NCBI GenBank assembly: GCA_026003475.1
Contig: BPHJ01000001.1
Location: forward strand, 1,884,501 to 1,948,500
Direction of reading: 5' to 3'
Length of the DNA stretch: 64,000 nt
DNA from: Candidatus Kapaibacterium sp.
Lineage (GTDB): Bacteria > Bacteroidota > Ignavibacteria > Kapaibacteriales > NICIL-2
The notes beneath the pieces are model-generated. The model did not search any database. It was given only the letters and a program-made list of their open reading frames with translations, and was not told where the DNA came from. Shown here piece by piece: positions 36,407 through 46,135 of this stretch. Every line of letters begins with the position of its first letter. The first letter of the stretch is position 1. The position numbers and the translations under genes are program-made.

Positions 36407-36850
36407 TCACAAACCGTTGGCGGAAGAACGAGCACGTCGCTGCCGTGTAGCGATATCGTCGAGCTGGTTCTGTTCATCCCTGCGCTCGGTGTAGGCATGC
36501 TCCTGGAGTCGCCGCTCCCGAAGCCGCTCGAGCACATCGCACGCTTGCATCCGCTCGACCAGCCGCTCCTGCTCGCGCTGACGTTCGCTCCGGACAGCAT
36601 CCAGTTGGCGTTCGAGCAACCGGACGCGATCGGCAAGCTGCTGCCGGTAGGCATCCTGCAGTTGGAGCTGGTGTGCCTTCATTCCTGCGCCGTGATCAGC
36701 ACGACTGTTCAACTCGGCGCGGCAGTGGTGGATCTGCTCCAGCAGCGCCTGCTCTTCGGCGCTCAGGCGTGCAACCGCCTGCTCGCTCTGCTCGACCAAA
36801 TGTTGGCGATAGTGGAGCAACGTCTGCAAACGGAAGCGAAATCGTGCCAT
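36407..36850 (-). CDS. fliJ: Flagellar export chaperone-like FliJ
   Basis: 147 residues from the ATG at 36850, where MARFRFRLQTLLHYR, the typical FliJ N-terminus, begins. The rest is a continuous antiparallel coiled coil rich in Glu, Gln, Arg and Leu. FliJ links the FliI ATPase to the export gate FlhA. First gene of the flagellar run here, 43 bases before the MotE-like start. fliF, fliG, fliH and fliI are not upstream; an aminotransferase gene is. A sigma-28-like site lies 48 bases before the start. Confidence 0.82.
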   Translation of the reverse strand: MARFRFRLQTLLHYRQHLVEQSEQAVARLSAEEQALLEQIHHCRAELNSRADHGAGMKAHQLQLQDAYRQQLADRVRLLERQLDAVRSERQREQERLVERMQACDVLERLRERRLQEHAYTERRDEQNQLDDIATRQRRARSSANGL

Positions 36851-36897
36851 CGGTTCGCCAGGCAGAATGTGAAGTATCTGCTCCGCGTTTGCCACAC

Positions 36898-36924
36898 ATA
36901 TCGGCAGCGGAGAGGGAAAACCTA
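36898..36924 (-). promoter_or_regulatory. Candidate sigma-28 (FliA-type) promoter before fliJ
   Basis: Read on the minus strand: TAGG (36924-36921), a 15-base spacer, then GCCGATAT (36905-36898). The flagellar sigma-28 consensus is TAAA-N15-GCCGATAA, so the -10 matches 7 of 8 and the spacing exactly, while the -35 matches 2 of 4. The site lies between the aminotransferase stop and fliJ. Confidence 0.35.
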
Positions 36925-36953
36925 AAACCTCCCTGCAACAATCGCGCCAGTAT

Positions 36954-38021
36954 TCAGCGGCTATACACTGCCGTCAGCGCGTCGGCCAATGCAACTAGAT
37001 CCTGGCGCTGGTACCACCCACAGTGCCCGATGCGGAACACACGGGAGCGATAGTGCTCCTGCCCACGCGCAACAACAAAGCCATAGCGTTCCTCGAGCAC
37101 CTCCACGATTGCAGGAACCGATGGGGGCACCTGCACAACGGTCACCGCATGCGCACTGGATTCACCGAAGAGCTGGTAGCCGGCTGCTTGTAGCCGTGCA
37201 CGGAGATATGCGGCGTCGCCTGCAAAGCGTTCCCATCGCGAGGGGAGCCCTTCCTGCTCGACCAGCTCGAGTGCTGCTGCCAGCGCCACGACCAATGGTA
37301 CCGCTGGTGTGAACGGTGTGCTCTGGCGCTTGGCAGCATCAACGGCAGCACGAAGGTCGAAGTACAGCGTCGGTGCTGGCTCGATCATCGCTTGTTGTGC
37401 CCGCTCACTCAGTGCCACCAGCGCTAACCCCGGAAGCCCACCAACACCCTTCTGGGACGACGCAATGGCAACATCGACTCCCCAACGATCCATCAGCATT
37501 GGTTCGACCCCCAGGGAACTAACGACATCGGCACAGATAACGATGCTGGGCTGCAGACGCCGTGCCCGCTGGGCAATCTCCTCTAGTGGTGCCAGCACAC
37601 CGGTGGAGGTCTCAGCATGGACAACCCACAGGCTCCTGGCTTGGGGAGCATCAGCAAGCACTGCTTCAACCTGATCGAGCGCGATATTTTCGCCCCACGC
37701 AGATTCGACGCGGTGAACACCGACCCCGAACCGTTCCAGCATCGCTGCCCAGCGCGCCCCGAAGCGTCCGTGGATGCAGACGACTGCTTCCGAACCCGGT
37801 AGGTGCAGCATCCGTGCCACTGCCTCGTGAGCACCCGTGGCCGAACAGGTAAGCACCACCACAGGCGACGCAGTGTGGAACAGCCAGCGAAGGCGCGTCT
37901 GAAGCTGTGCCATGAGCTCCTCGAATTGCCGTTGCCGGTGCGAGAGCGGTTGCTGTGCTGCTGCGGCGAGAACCGACGGGTGCACCGGCACTGGTCCTGG
38001 CGTAAAAAGTCGGACGTTCAT
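36954..38021 (-). CDS. Class V aminotransferase (alanine-glyoxylate / serine-pyruvate type)
   Basis: 355 residues. N-terminal RLFTPGPVPVHPSVL is typical of the small alanine-glyoxylate aminotransferase/SPT group; the PLP lysine is Lys191 in SSQKGVGGLPG, with Asp165 (ICADVVSSLG) contacting the PLP nitrogen and HAETSTGVLAPL before it. The C-terminus has FRIGHCGWY. Such enzymes move amino groups between alanine or serine and glyoxylate or pyruvate; some act in phosphonate or serine metabolism. It precedes the flagellar genes on the same strand but is probably an unrelated unit, and is divergent from the MFS transporter gene. Confidence 0.85.
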   Translation of the reverse strand: MNVRLFTPGPVPVHPSVLAAAAQQPLSHRQRQFEELMAQLQTRLRWLFHTASPVVVLTCSATGAHEAVARMLHLPGSEAVVCIHGRFGARWAAMLERFGVGVHRVESAWGENIALDQVEAVLADAPQARSLWVVHAETSTGVLAPLEEIAQRARRLQPSIVICADVVSSLGVEPMLMDRWGVDVAIASSQKGVGGLPGLALVALSERAQQAMIEPAPTLYFDLRAAVDAAKRQSTPFTPAVPLVVALAAALELVEQEGLPSRWERFAGDAAYLRARLQAAGYQLFGESSAHAVTVVQVPPSVPAIVEVLEERYGFVVARGQEHYRSRVFRIGHCGWYQRQDLVALADALTAVYSR

Positions 38022-38075
38022 TCCGCTTCCGTTGCATCAAGCAGACATGTTGTGCGAAAATCGGATACTCTCCAC

Positions 38076-39239
38076 GTGCAGGCACACCAGAGGCGACTGA
38101 TCGCAACAATTTTCGCGCTGACCCTGATGGTCGGCGTTGGCACGTCAACAATGCCACCGGCGCTGGCTGCCGTTCAGCAACACTTCGGCATTTCGCCGGA
38201 TGTTGCCGGTATCTTGCTGGCAGTGTTCACACTGCCCGGATTGGTGCTGACACCAGTGCTCGGCTACATTGCCGATCGGATTGGTCGGCGGGTGGTGGTC
38301 GTTAGCTCCTTGGTGATCTTCGCCGGCGCTGGGGCTGCGGCACTGCTTGCAGAGCACTTCGGACATTTGGTCGTGGTTCGGTTGGTGCAAGGTGTGGGCG
38401 CCGCCTCGCTTGGTGCGCTCAACGTTGCGCTCATCAGCGATTTTTTCACCGGAACCGAGCGGGTGCGCCTGCTCGGTTTCAATCACAGCGTCCTTTCGAT
38501 AGGAACAGCTCTCCTGCCCGTTGTCAGTGGGTGGTTAGCAGCCCTGCAGTGGCGATTGCCCTTTGCACTGCCGCTCGTTGGCATCCTGGTCGCTGCCGCT
38601 GTACTGGCGTGGATACCGCCTGTTCACCATACCTCTGCACCAGGGGAACACGGAAGCTCCCCATCTCAACCGAGCACACTCCCTTGGCGGCAGCTCGGCC
38701 TGCTACTGGCGATCAGCATAGTGACGTATGCTCTGCTGTTTGGACCCTTCCTCAACTACGTGCAGGAACGCATACGGTTGCTCGATCCCACCGCACCGAA
38801 GCTCTACGAACGCATCGGTGTGATGGTCGGGCTTATGTCGGTTGCAACGACTATTGGTGCGCTCTTTGTCGGACGACTGGCTAAGCGATTATCGCTTGCT
38901 GTCCTGGTGCAGTGTGCCTGCGCACTGTATGCTGCTGCACTGGTGCTCTTTATGCTCATGCCAAGCTACGCCTTTCTCGTTGTGCCAACGATTGTGTTCG
39001 GTTTGGCCCAGGCGATCAATCAACCGGTTGTGCAATCGTTGGTAGCGGCGCTGTCGCCACCAGAGCGCAGCGGAACCATCCTCTCGCTCAATCGGGCGGC
39101 AGCACTAGTCGGACAGACGGCAGGACCATTGATCTTCGGCGCGGTGTACCGTGCTGGCGGAGTGGATGCGGTGTTTTGGGTTGGTGCTGGGCTTGCAGTA
39201 GGGTGTGTTGTTGCACTGCGCCGATTCGGCGGAACCTAA
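38076..39239 (+). CDS. Major facilitator superfamily transporter (probable drug efflux)
   Basis: 387 residues from the GTG at 38076; a GTG at 38052 is also in frame, and the region further upstream lies over the divergent aminotransferase gene. About 12 hydrophobic helices are visible. The loop 2-3 motif is GYIADRIGRRVVVV and helix 4 has RLVQGVGAASLGALN, both typical of H+-coupled MFS efflux pumps. The central loop (HHTSAPGEHGSSPSQPS) separates two six-helix halves. Substrate is not identifiable; a Bcr/EmrD-like exporter is the best guess. Confidence 0.83.
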   Translation: MQAHQRRLIATIFALTLMVGVGTSTMPPALAAVQQHFGISPDVAGILLAVFTLPGLVLTPVLGYIADRIGRRVVVVSSLVIFAGAGAAALLAEHFGHLVVVRLVQGVGAASLGALNVALISDFFTGTERVRLLGFNHSVLSIGTALLPVVSGWLAALQWRLPFALPLVGILVAAAVLAWIPPVHHTSAPGEHGSSPSQPSTLPWRQLGLLLAISIVTYALLFGPFLNYVQERIRLLDPTAPKLYERIGVMVGLMSVATTIGALFVGRLAKRLSLAVLVQCACALYAAALVLFMLMPSYAFLVVPTIVFGLAQAINQPVVQSLVAALSPPERSGTILSLNRAAALVGQTAGPLIFGAVYRAGGVDAVFWVGAGLAVGCVVALRRFGGT

Positions 39240-39321
39240 GTTCAACAGCGCCCAGGCACGAGAGTTTGCCGTTCCACGTCTGTTGTGGCAGGTACATTGC
39301 CCCACGGTGATCGGCAGAGCA

Positions 39322-40017
39322 ATGAAGATGCATTCCGTTCTTCGATGGCTATCGCGCCTTGCATTGATTGGTGCCGCACTGGTATTGATCGCTGGCGATG
39401 CGGCAGCACAGCGACGCGGCGGTTCGTTTGGTGGATCGCGCAGCGCGGTTCGTAGCTACAGCATACCGCGCTCGGCACCGCCAGCAAGTTCGTTCGGCGG
39501 GCGACGGTCAGCGAGCGTTCCCCGTGCCACACCGCCGACAACCTCGTTTGGTCGGTATCGGAGCGAATCCCCCACCTTACCCCGTGCTGCAAGCATACCC
39601 ACTCGTGCCATCGGTACGCCACTTGGCACACCGGAAAGCTATCGCCGTTCCTACGGTATCCCACGACGGCAAGAAGTCCGAACCCTCACCACACCAGAGG
39701 GTCAGCGAAACGTCATCGTACACTCCTACGGCGGCTACGGCGATGGCCTGCTGCTTGGCTATTTGATGGGACAAACCTCGTGGCTTTGGTTTACGCCCTT
39801 CCATCCAGCGTTCTACTACACCCAGCCATACTACGTCCCGCGTCCGGATGGAACGGTGGAGTACTACCCGCCGACGTTTTCGCTGGCGAAGTTGCTGTTT
39901 GTGCTCATCGTCCTTGCGGCGATTGCCTTCATCGTGTGGGTGATCATTCGTAATCGTCGCGTGCAGCGGGGCATGCTCTCGGCTCAGAGGTTGTCGCGAT
40001 CGTCGTTCGGGGGCTAA
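39322..40017 (+). CDS. Membrane-anchored Arg/Ser/Gly-rich protein, unknown function
   Basis: 231 residues from the ATG at 39322 (another ATG two codons later). An N-terminal signal/membrane segment (about 8-29) is followed by a basic, repeat-like stretch rich in Arg, Ser, Gly and Pro (RRGGSFGGSRS, SSFGGRRSASVPRATPP, TTSFGRYRSES) to about residue 125, then an aromatic section (WLWFTPFHPAFYYTQPYYVPRPDG) and a C-terminal membrane helix (LLFVLIVLAAIAFIVWVII). No family recognised. Its last 4 bases overlap the convergent histidine kinase stop. Confidence 0.6.
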   Translation: MKMHSVLRWLSRLALIGAALVLIAGDAAAQRRGGSFGGSRSAVRSYSIPRSAPPASSFGGRRSASVPRATPPTTSFGRYRSESPTLPRAASIPTRAIGTPLGTPESYRRSYGIPRRQEVRTLTTPEGQRNVIVHSYGGYGDGLLLGYLMGQTSWLWFTPFHPAFYYTQPYYVPRPDGTVEYYPPTFSLAKLLFVLIVLAAIAFIVWVIIRNRRVQRGMLSAQRLSRSSFGG

Positions 40018-41048
40018 GATTTGAGCCAGAAGCAGATCGTCGTCCCTGCACCAACCTCGCTATGGAGTTCGAAGGGAGCGCGGTGTGCTTCGAGGATGTG
40101 CTTGACGATTGCCAAGCCTAAACCACTGCCGCCAACTGCACGCGACCGCGCTGCATCGGTGCGGTAGAATCGCTCGAATACGCGCGCCTGGTGCTCCGGT
40201 GCAATGCCGATGCCGGTATCTTCCACGCTGACGGCAACCCGCCCATTGTCTCGTTCAATCCGAACGGTGACGCTCCCGCCGGGCACATTGTACTTGATCG
40301 CGTTCGAGATCAGATTTGCCAGGACCTGCCCAATCCGATCCCGATCACCATAGGCAAGCTGTTCACGCGGAGCCAGGACCTGCAACGCCACCTGCTGCTG
40401 CATTGCTTGTCCCTCGAATTGCTGCGCGATCGTTCGGGCCAGCTCGGCAATGTCGAAGTAGCGGAAACTCATCCGCATTTCACCCGATTCGATTCGCGCA
40501 ATTTCGACCAGGTCTGCCAGCAGCGCCGATAGCCGTTGGAGATTGGCGTGCACCTTTTCCAGAAATGACCGTGCGACCCATGGATCCTCGAGTGCACCAT
40601 CGAGCAGCGTCTCGAGGTAGCCTTCCATCGCAAACAGGGGCGTCCGCAGCTCGTGGGAGACATTCGCCAGAAACTGGGAGCGAACCTTTTGCAAATGCTC
40701 GACGGACTGTTCGACGGCCTCCATTCGATCGGCAACACGTTCGGTTGCTCGAGCAAGCTCGTCGAGGGCAGCAATCCGATAGCGCCGCATCGCTGTCCGA
40801 TGTCCCAGCGATAGTGCCGAGAGCGCAGCAGTGATTTCTTCCAGCGGCAGCACCAGGTGGCGCTGCAGCCAGCGCTCGACCAGGATGCGCACCGCTGCAA
40901 TCGCACCCACCCCCACCAGTGCCCACACACCCCAGAGTCCGGTCTCCTCTGCCCAGAGCAGCAGGCCTCCACTGGCAAGCCATGCGAGCACAATGCCCGC
41001 CGACGCCACACCAGTAATCCGACGATCGAGCGACCAACGATATGCCAT
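40014..41048 (-). CDS. Two-component sensor histidine kinase (PhoR-like, no large sensor domain)
   Basis: 344 residues from the ATG at 41048. Two adjacent membrane helices (about 10-32 and 38-56), a HAMP-like linker ([18 protein letters not shown]), then HisKA with His132 in [11 protein letters not shown] and a HATPase_c domain with N box [10 protein letters not shown]1 DTGIGIAP, F box FERFYRTD and G2 [14 protein letters not shown]. The short loop between helices means little periplasmic sensing. No response regulator gene is adjacent, so the partner is unknown. Divergent from prfB with a 79-bp gap. Confidence 0.9.
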   Translation of the reverse strand: MAYRWSLDRRITGVASAGIVLAWLASGGLLLWAEETGLWGVWALVGVGAIAAVRILVERWLQRHLVLPLEEITAALSALSLGHRTAMRRYRIAALDELARATERVADRMEAVEQSVEHLQKVRSQFLANVSHELRTPLFAMEGYLETLLDGALEDPWVARSFLEKVHANLQRLSALLADLVEIARIESGEMRMSFRYFDIAELARTIAQQFEGQAMQQQVALQVLAPREQLAYGDRDRIGQVLANLISNAIKYNVPGGSVTVRIERDNGRVAVSVEDTGIGIAPEHQARVFERFYRTDAARSRAVGGSGLGLAIVKHILEAHRAPFELHSEVGAGTTICFWLKS

Positions 41049-41127
41049 TTCAAGCAGCAAACTTACGGGCTGGCTATTACCGCAGCGTAATTTTGCAACC
41101 GCACTGTTCACCACCCAGCAGACACCT

Positions 41128-42229
41128 ATGTTCGAGCCACAGCGTCAGCGATTGGAGGAATGCCAGCAGCGTATCGAGCAACTTGGGAGGTTTCTTTGAC
41201 ATCCCCGGCAAGAACACCCTTCGCGCTGAACTTCTCGAGCAAAGCCACGCACCAACATTTTGGGATGATCCCACCGCTGCACAGGCGGTGATGCGCCAAT
41301 TGGCGGCAGTGGAGGAAACCATTGACCGCTGGAATGCTCTCCGCCGCAGCGCCGACGACATTGCTGCGCTGCTGGAACTGGCAAGTGATGCTGGGGACGA
41401 ATCGCTCACCGGCGAACTTGATAGCGAGCTGGACCGACTCGAAGCTGCACTCAATACTGCAGAACTTGAGCAGCTCCTCTCCGGCGATAGCGACCGTCTC
41501 GGCGCCATCGTGGACATCAATGCCGGCGCTGGGGGCACCGAAGCACAAGACTGGGCAGAAATGCTCATGCGCATGTACACCCGCTGGGCTGAGCGCAAAG
41601 GGTATCGCGTCAGTCTCGCCGACATGGTCGAAGGCGACGTCGCCGGCATCAAATCGGCAACACTCGAAATCGAGGGTCCCTACGCCTACGGTTACCTCAA
41701 GGGCGAAAGCGGCGTGCATCGCTTAGTGCGCATTTCTCCCTTCGACAGTAACGCCCGGCGCCACACCTCGTTTGCATCGGTGTTTGTCTATCCACTCGTG
41801 GATGATTCGATCAGCATCGAGATCAATCCCGCCGACATCGAGATGGAAACCTTCCGCTCCGGTGGCAAGGGAGGACAGAACGTCAACAAGGTCGAAACTG
41901 CCGTGCGCTTGCGCCACATCCCGACCGGCATTGTGGTGAGCTGTCAGCAGGAACGTTCTCAGCATCAGAACCGCCAACGTGCCCTGCGTATGCTCAAAGC
42001 CAAGCTCTATCAACGCGAGTTGGAACAACGCATGGCTGAACAAGCTGCCCTCGAAAGTCAGAAGAAGAAAATCGAGTGGGGAAGCCAAATCCGCTCCTAT
42101 GTTTTCCAGCCGTACACCATGGTCAACGACCACCGCACCGAGCTGAAAAAAACCGACGTCCACGCTGTCATGGATGGCGACCTTGACGACTTCATCAAGG
42201 CATACTTGCTCCAGAGTGTTGATCACTAA
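41128..42229 (+). CDS. prfB: Peptide chain release factor 2, with programmed +1 frameshift
   Basis: Read as join(41128..41196, 41198..42229), 366 residues. The first 23 codons ([23 protein letters not shown]) end at an in-frame TGA (41197-41199); slipping one base on CTT gives DIPGK and the rest. The second part has the stop-recognition motif [13 protein letters not shown], the catalytic [12 protein letters not shown] and [13 protein letters not shown]2 releases peptides at TGA and TAA, so low RF2 favours frameshifting and raises its own level. Taking the long upstream frame as one ORF would be wrong because that stretch lies over the divergent kinase gene. Confidence 0.96.
41185..41200 (+). 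promoter_or_regulatory. prfB recoding site
   Basis: An internal Shine-Dalgarno-like GGGAGG (41185-41190) is followed after three bases by CTT TGA C, the canonical RF2 slip site with the canonical spacing. The common form is AGGGGG-TAT-CTT-TGA-C. Confidence 0.93.
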
Positions 42230-43839
42230 GCTCGGGCAATTCGGCGCTGGCGCACGCCCCACACAAGAAGGGTTCCCCCAGCTACCAGCACCATCCCGAT
42301 TGGTAGCCAGTCTCCGGCGCGGACGTACAACGTCTGCTCGTGCTGCGGCACAACCGTTCCCGCAAGCGCGACCGCAACCCGTGCTGGGGCTCGCTGTACC
42401 ACACTTCCCAACGGCGAAATGAATCCACTGATGCCGCTGTTGGTACACCGAACAACCGGTCGCCGCGTTTCGATGGCACGCATCTGCGCAATGGCAAAAT
42501 GCTGGTCGGGTCCGGGCGTGCCATCATACCATGCATCGTTGGTGATGACCGCCAACACATCAGCACCCCGGCGGACGTAGTCAGCACAGTAGTCCGGGTA
42601 GATGCTCTCGATGCAAATCATCACTCCCAGTCGAAGGAGCGTATCGCTGCCTCGCTGAAGGGGAAGCACTGTCGCTCCCGGACCTTTTGCCCAACTGGAA
42701 ATGCCGACACCCCACTGGAGCATGCGCGCTAAGGCAGGAAATGCATCCGAAAATGGCATGTACTCACCGAACGGCGTCAGCCGTGATTTGCGATGCATCG
42801 GGAAGCGCTCAGCATTCGGCGTAACGAGCACGGCCGCATTGTACGCGCGCAGTGGACGGTAGCCTTCGACGTCGGCAAAGCCGGTCACCACGGCAGTTCC
42901 GGTGCTGTCGCACCACCGTTGAATCCGTTCCAGCAGAGGCGAACCGGTGGCATCGAGGAGATTGACGGGCAGTGCGGTCTCGCTCCAGAGGGCAAGGTCG
43001 AATCGTGTGGTGCGCCGCAGCGAATCCTGGAGCGCCAGGTGCTGTTCGAGCATTGGACCCACGTCGGCATATCCCCACTTGCGCCAGGGGTTGATGTTCG
43101 GTTGCACAACGGCGATCCGGTAGGGCGTCGAGCTGGAGGGTGAATATTCCATCAATCGCAGCACGCCATAGAGCAGCGGCACTCCTACCACCGCCACCAT
43201 CCATGCCCCCAATTGGAGCGCTCCCTCCAGTGGCGACCGACTGAGTACGTTCTGGCTCATGGCATGGCAAATCCAGCCGTAAATCACCGCATTGAGCGCG
43301 ATCACAACGGCACTGACTCCCCAAACGCCTGTGATGTCGGCAATCTGCACCAGTGCACTGCTCCGCAGTTGGGTGTACCCAAGCGCCAACCATGGGTAGC
43401 TCAAATCCCCGAGGGAATGGAGCCATTCGATGCCAACCTGGAGCGCTACCATTACCACAAGCGCTGCCGATAGCGGGAATGCTCGCTTGCGCAACAGTGC
43501 ATAGGCAGCAAGCGACGGGAGCAAAAACAGCGGATGGACAAGCCACAGCACCGCTCCTGCAACCATTAGGTACGGATCGGTTTCCTTTTGCCAACTCATC
43601 ACCCACCAATTGGCCGCCCCGTGCCATGCCCACGCGAAGGCATACAGCAAGCCAAACCACCGTTTCTTCTGCTCCACTGCCCGATCCAAGAGCGCCAGCA
43701 TTGGAACAAATGCGACCCACGCCAGCGGTCCCAGCACCGTCGGCGGATATGCCGCCCCAAGAGCAGCACCAGCAACCAGCGCAACACCCCATCGGTATCG
43801 CCAGAGCATCCCATCCCAAAGTGCAGGTGGCTGCTTCAT
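42226..43839 (-). CDS. lnt: Apolipoprotein N-acyltransferase
   Basis: 537 residues from the ATG at 43839 (the frame opens 14 codons earlier within the upstream gene's end). About six N-terminal membrane helices are followed by a periplasmic nitrilase domain with catalytic Glu287 (LWSETALPV), Lys351 ([14 protein letters not shown]) and Cys409 ([10 protein letters not shown]), and a final membrane helix. Lnt adds the third acyl chain to lipoproteins, fitting with the several lipoproteins in this window. It overlaps the upstream propeller lipoprotein gene or abuts it depending on start choice, and its 3' end overlaps prfB by 4 bases convergently. Confidence 0.95.
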   Translation of the reverse strand: MKQPPALWDGMLWRYRWGVALVAGAALGAAYPPTVLGPLAWVAFVPMLALLDRAVEQKKRWFGLLYAFAWAWHGAANWWVMSWQKETDPYLMVAGAVLWLVHPLFLLPSLAAYALLRKRAFPLSAALVVMVALQVGIEWLHSLGDLSYPWLALGYTQLRSSALVQIADITGVWGVSAVVIALNAVIYGWICHAMSQNVLSRSPLEGALQLGAWMVAVVGVPLLYGVLRLMEYSPSSSTPYRIAVVQPNINPWRKWGYADVGPMLEQHLALQDSLRRTTRFDLALWSETALPVNLLDATGSPLLERIQRWCDSTGTAVVTGFADVEGYRPLRAYNAAVLVTPNAERFPMHRKSRLTPFGEYMPFSDAFPALARMLQWGVGISSWAKGPGATVLPLQRGSDTLLRLGVMICIESIYPDYCADYVRRGADVLAVITNDAWYDGTPGPDQHFAIAQMRAIETRRPVVRCTNSGISGFISPLGSVVQRAPARVAVALAGTVVPQHEQTLYVRAGDWLPIGMVLVAGGTLLVWGVRQRRIARA

Positions 43840-43852
43840 CGCACAATCGCCG

Positions 43853-44899
43853 TCAGAGCCCTGCAGCAGCGCTGAAAACAACCGGCAGTAGTGCTCGGCT
43901 GCGTTCTGTTCCTGAGCGTGGATCTAGCGCAATAAGCCGAGTCCCACCATCGGCAGCGGCCCACACCAGCAACAGATCCCGCGCAAAATCATAGGCCCCG
44001 CCATCGAACGAGCCGACAAGCACTGTTCCGAGCAGACGCTCGCCGGCAAGGTCCAGCAACTGCACTTCCCCATCGAGCAACACAATGCCCGTACCGGCAG
44101 TCGTTGCAGCAACGATCCCGCGTGGCACGGTGCCGAGCGCATCCTGCCCGAACTGCGAAAGTTCCAGTTGGGTGGTTATTTGCTGACTGAGTGGGTTGTA
44201 GAACGTCGCCATTGCTGCGCTCGGCTGCTCACCCTGCGCAAGCTTTCCACTTCCCAGCGAGACAATGCAAAAACTACTGGCGCTGCTCCCCCCAGCAGCA
44301 ACAAATGTCGGGTACGGCGCAACACCGACGGTATGGGTAACTGCATTCGTGCGCGTGTCAATGATGCTGACCGTTCCATCCCGCTGATTGCACACTGCAA
44401 CCTGATTCCCCAATGAAGCGATGGCAACGGGTGCAACGCCGACCCTAATTGTTCCGACCGCCTGATATGTTGTCAAGTCCACCACGGTCACGGTCGAGTC
44501 TCCATTGGCAGTGTAGGCGGTCGTGCCGTTGGGGAAGCAGATGCTTATAGGTGCATGCGGGGCCGTCGAAATTCGAGCAAGGCGTTTGTAGGTCGCTGCA
44601 TCGAGCACCTCGATACGCTGCTGCTGGGGCTGCAACAGAAACAGCATCGAGCGAAACTGCGCAATCATGCTGACGCTGCCATCCAGCGGTGCTCCATTGG
44701 CAGCAGCATACACATCCGCACTAACGGCAGTGCCCTCGGGCATTCGGTAGAGCGCCAGTTGGGTTTGGTTACCGGCAGGTACCGCTGCTAGCAAGTGCCA
44801 TTGCTGTGTTGCTGCGTTAACTAGCTCATCGCTGGGACAGCCGCCAACGATCAATGCCACCGCCGCCACTGCAATGACGGTGATGCCGCGTCGTATCAT
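43853..44899 (-). CDS. YncE-like beta-propeller lipoprotein
   Basis: 348 residues from the ATG at 44899 (six codons after a possible earlier start). A lipoprotein signal (VALIVGGC) leads into repeated beta-propeller blades: QQRIEVLDAATYKRLARIS, DSTVTVVDLTTYQAVGTIRVG, DGTVSIIDTRTNAVTHTVGV and QLLDLAGERLLGTVLVG. The pattern is that of YVTN/YncE-type seven-blade propellers, which are periplasmic or surface binding proteins. Function unknown. It lies 14 bases before lnt and follows the FAD oxidoreductase gene, so it belongs to the minus-strand run. Confidence 0.78.
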   Translation of the reverse strand: MIRRGITVIAVAAVALIVGGCPSDELVNAATQQWHLLAAVPAGNQTQLALYRMPEGTAVSADVYAAANGAPLDGSVSMIAQFRSMLFLLQPQQQRIEVLDAATYKRLARISTAPHAPISICFPNGTTAYTANGDSTVTVVDLTTYQAVGTIRVGVAPVAIASLGNQVAVCNQRDGTVSIIDTRTNAVTHTVGVAPYPTFVAAGGSSASSFCIVSLGSGKLAQGEQPSAAMATFYNPLSQQITTQLELSQFGQDALGTVPRGIVAATTAGTGIVLLDGEVQLLDLAGERLLGTVLVGSFDGGAYDFARDLLLVWAAADGGTRLIALDPRSGTERSRALLPVVFSAAAGL

Positions 44900-44920
44900 C
44901 GCTCGAGCTCCATGCATGGA

Positions 44921-46096
44921 CTATGCCTGTGCGCCGTGATGCGATTGCAAAAGTACTGCTTCCAACCTTTCGGCTGCAGTAGCGGCAACCAAGCTCCCCA
45001 GGGCAACACCCATGCCGTTGCAACCGAATACTCCCAGCACACAATCAGCACACCACTCCACCGCTGGCAATGCCGGCTCCCGAAAACCCATGATCCCCGC
45101 CCAACGATGCGCGATCTGCACCGATACGCCGGGAATGATGAGCGTGCGCAAGTACTCTTCCAGTTGGGATTGAATGCGCTCGGTCAGTGCCAGTTGGTCG
45201 GTTGTTTCGCCCTCGAGGTCCAAATTGCGCCCGCCGCCGAAGAGAATACGCCTGCCAACATTGCGGAAGTAGTAGTAGCCTTCGTCGAAGTGGAACACGC
45301 CATCCCAGGGCAAGCGATCGAGTGGTTCGGTGATGAGCACTTGCCCGCGTCCGGGACGAGCAGCAAGACACGGTGCAAGGCTCGGTGCAAGAGCATTTGT
45401 CGCAACAGCAGCTACTCGAGCACGAAAGCGGAGCTGGCCGCCAATGGCTGTTCCCGCAAGCAGCTCGGCACCATCGGCGCTGGGTTCGACCCGAAGGACC
45501 GGCGTTCCAGTCAGCACCAATCCCCCACGCTCGGTAACGTAGCGCAGCAACGCCCGCATCATCTGTCCGGTGTTGATCCGTCCTTCGTGTGGCAGTGCAA
45601 GCAGATGCTCAACGCTACTGCCAAAACCAAATTCGGCGATCCGCTCATCGCACTGCACCACGTAGGTGCTCCCAAACACCGGCTGCAGCAGCGTATTGAT
45701 TTTGTCGAGCCAATCGAGGACGGCAGCATGATTGCCCCACACAAGCTCGTAGCCCCCGCACTGCTGGTAGCCGATCGCTTCGTCGCCAAGTCGGGTACGG
45801 AGCCGTTCCAAACCTTGCTTGCGCATCCGCACCAACTCCACGACTGCATCTGTTCCCAGTGTGCGGACATCTCGCCAGAGCTCGGTCGGCGAACCATAGC
45901 ACGCAAAGCCAGCATTCTTTGTGCTCGCACCTGTCGGGAGTGTGTTGCGTTCGAGCACAACAACACGCAGGTTTTCGTCACGCTCGAGCAACTCAGCAGC
46001 CAACGATAGCCCAATGATTCCTGCCCCGACGATGCAGACATCGGCACGGAGAAACTCTTCCTGTTCCCAAAACGAAATCGTCGCGTCTATCGGCAT
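44921..46096 (-). CDS. FAD-dependent oxidoreductase, DAO family
   Basis: 391 residues. An N-terminal dinucleotide-binding motif (DVCIVGAGIIGLSLAAELL, Gly pattern GAGIIG) and GASTKNAGFACYGS, where DAO-family flavoproteins contact FAD, are seen; later INTGQMMRALLRY, GRGQVLITEPLD and the C-terminal GVFGCNGMGVALG complete the fold. These enzymes oxidise amino acids or amines. The substrate is not determined. Neighbours (aldehyde dehydrogenase and a dicarboxylate carrier upstream in the same run) would fit amine or GABA-type catabolism, but that is inference. Confidence 0.83.
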   Translation of the reverse strand: MPIDATISFWEQEEFLRADVCIVGAGIIGLSLAAELLERDENLRVVVLERNTLPTGASTKNAGFACYGSPTELWRDVRTLGTDAVVELVRMRKQGLERLRTRLGDEAIGYQQCGGYELVWGNHAAVLDWLDKINTLLQPVFGSTYVVQCDERIAEFGFGSSVEHLLALPHEGRINTGQMMRALLRYVTERGGLVLTGTPVLRVEPSADGAELLAGTAIGGQLRFRARVAAVATNALAPSLAPCLAARPGRGQVLITEPLDRLPWDGVFHFDEGYYYFRNVGRRILFGGGRNLDLEGETTDQLALTERIQSQLEEYLRTLIIPGVSVQIAHRWAGIMGFREPALPAVEWCADCVLGVFGCNGMGVALGSLVAATAAERLEAVLLQSHHGAQA

Positions 46097-46135
46097 CGAA
46101 CCAGTACACGGAGTGTGACCATTTCAACCGGACCA

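Noticed and set aside
41042..41197. prfB start in the long upstream frame
   Set aside because: The true 5' part is in another phase (41128-41196) joined by the TGA frameshift site; the upstream stretch overlaps the divergent kinase gene.
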